A stretch of DNA of 17,532 nt, from positions 1-17,532 of the forward strand of contig JALNQF010000666.1 of assembly GCA_028456385.1 (NCBI GenBank), written 5' to 3'. The position numbers and the translations under genes were made by a program. This document shows, piece by piece, positions 17,434 to 17,532 of the stretch. Position 1 is the stretch's first letter. Each line of letters begins with the position of its first letter. The notes beneath the pieces were generated by a model that did no database searches, was not told the DNA's origin, and was given only the letters and a program-made list of their open reading frames with translations. Origin of the DNA: Ophiosphaerella korrae (lineage: Eukaryota > Ascomycota > Dothideomycetes > Pleosporales > Phaeosphaeriaceae).

Positions 17434-17532
17434 TATAAAGTAGACTTTACGTAACATAACTTAATAAAGTAGTTTTAATAATTAACTAAAAAGAGTAAAT
17501 AGTAGATAAAGCTATCTAAGTAAGTACTAGGT
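17434..17532 (+). repeat. Third family B LTR, cut by the window edge
   Basis: TATAAAGTAGACTTTACG at 17434 matches the RIP-altered end TGTAAGGTAGACTTTACG of the solo LTR, and the match continues to the last base of the window. It interrupts the gag of copy 4. The candidate left target duplication is 17429-17433 (AATAG). Whether it is solo or belongs to a full element cannot be seen. Confidence 0.8.

Noticed and set aside
1..17532. AT-rich organelle or bacterial genome
   Set aside because: Eukaryotic LTR retrotransposons with gag, protease, RT, integrase and chromodomain occupy nearly all of the window. The base bias is dinucleotide-specific (CA to TA), as with RIP, and is not a uniform AT bias.
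1..17532. tRNA, rRNA or host protein genes
   Set aside because: I saw no tRNA-like box pairs, rRNA core sequences or spliced host coding region on either strand. By eye, a degraded gene in 15321-16010 cannot be excluded.
1..17532. A new functional system such as a defence, biosynthetic or signalling cassette
   Set aside because: No frame is intact, and all recognisable domains belong to retroelements inactivated by transitions.

Overview
The window is an AT-rich block of dead, nested LTR retrotransposons with no intact gene. The longest ATG-initiated open reading frame is 68 codons and is itself spurious. TA dinucleotides are very abundant while CA and TG are scarce (by eye, about 13 TA against 2 CA in 9001-9060). 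Nearly all differences between copies are C-to-T or G-to-A, and stop codons are almost all TAG or TAA sitting where related copies or family motifs imply Gln or Trp. This is the signature of repeat-induced point mutation (RIP), so the source is most likely the heterochromatic AT-rich compartment of a filamentous ascomycete (Pezizomycotina). The species cannot be named from the sequence.

Layout, left to right. 1-2852 (minus): part of element C, a retroelement with a long gag carrying one CCHC zinc knuckle; its end lies inside the integrase of copy 1. 2853-8146 (minus): copy 1 of a Ty3/gypsy chromovirus, here called family A, with integrase fragment, RNase H, reverse transcriptase (RT), protease, gag and a 460-bp 5' LTR. 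A 271-bp solo LTR of another family, B, with a 5-bp target duplication, sits between its protease and RT. 8147-11738 (plus): copy 2 of family A, starting inside RT and running through RNase H, integrase, a chromodomain, a polypurine tract and the 3' LTR. 11739-14960 (minus): copy 3 of family A, from an RT fragment through protease and gag to the 5' LTR. 14961-15320 (plus): the downstream part of a family A LTR (copy 5). 15321-16010: unassigned. 16011-16271: second family B LTR. 16272-16537: unassigned. 16538-17433 (plus): copy 4 of family A, 5' LTR and start of gag. 17434-17532: third family B LTR, cut by the window edge.

The junctions read as a chain of insertions: copy 3 went into the copy 5 LTR, copy 2 into the RT of copy 3, copy 1 into the RT of copy 2, and the solo B LTR and element C into copy 1. 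The missing halves of copies 1, 2, 3 and 5 should lie to the left of the window. Two LTR subfamilies are visible: A1 (copies 1, 2, 4) and A2 (copies 3, 5). Copy 1, the innermost family A element, keeps the most CpG and CpA, especially in its LTR, which fits a shorter exposure to RIP.

Domain anchors remain in one reading frame within each element (gag, protease, RT and integrase in copy 1; RT, RNase H, integrase and chromodomain in copy 2; gag in element C). The coding capacity was therefore lost by substitution rather than by frameshift, and family A probably encoded a single gag-pol polyprotein. I found no host gene, RNA gene, CRISPR array or novel functional system; the interest is in the insertion history and in the structured LTRs.
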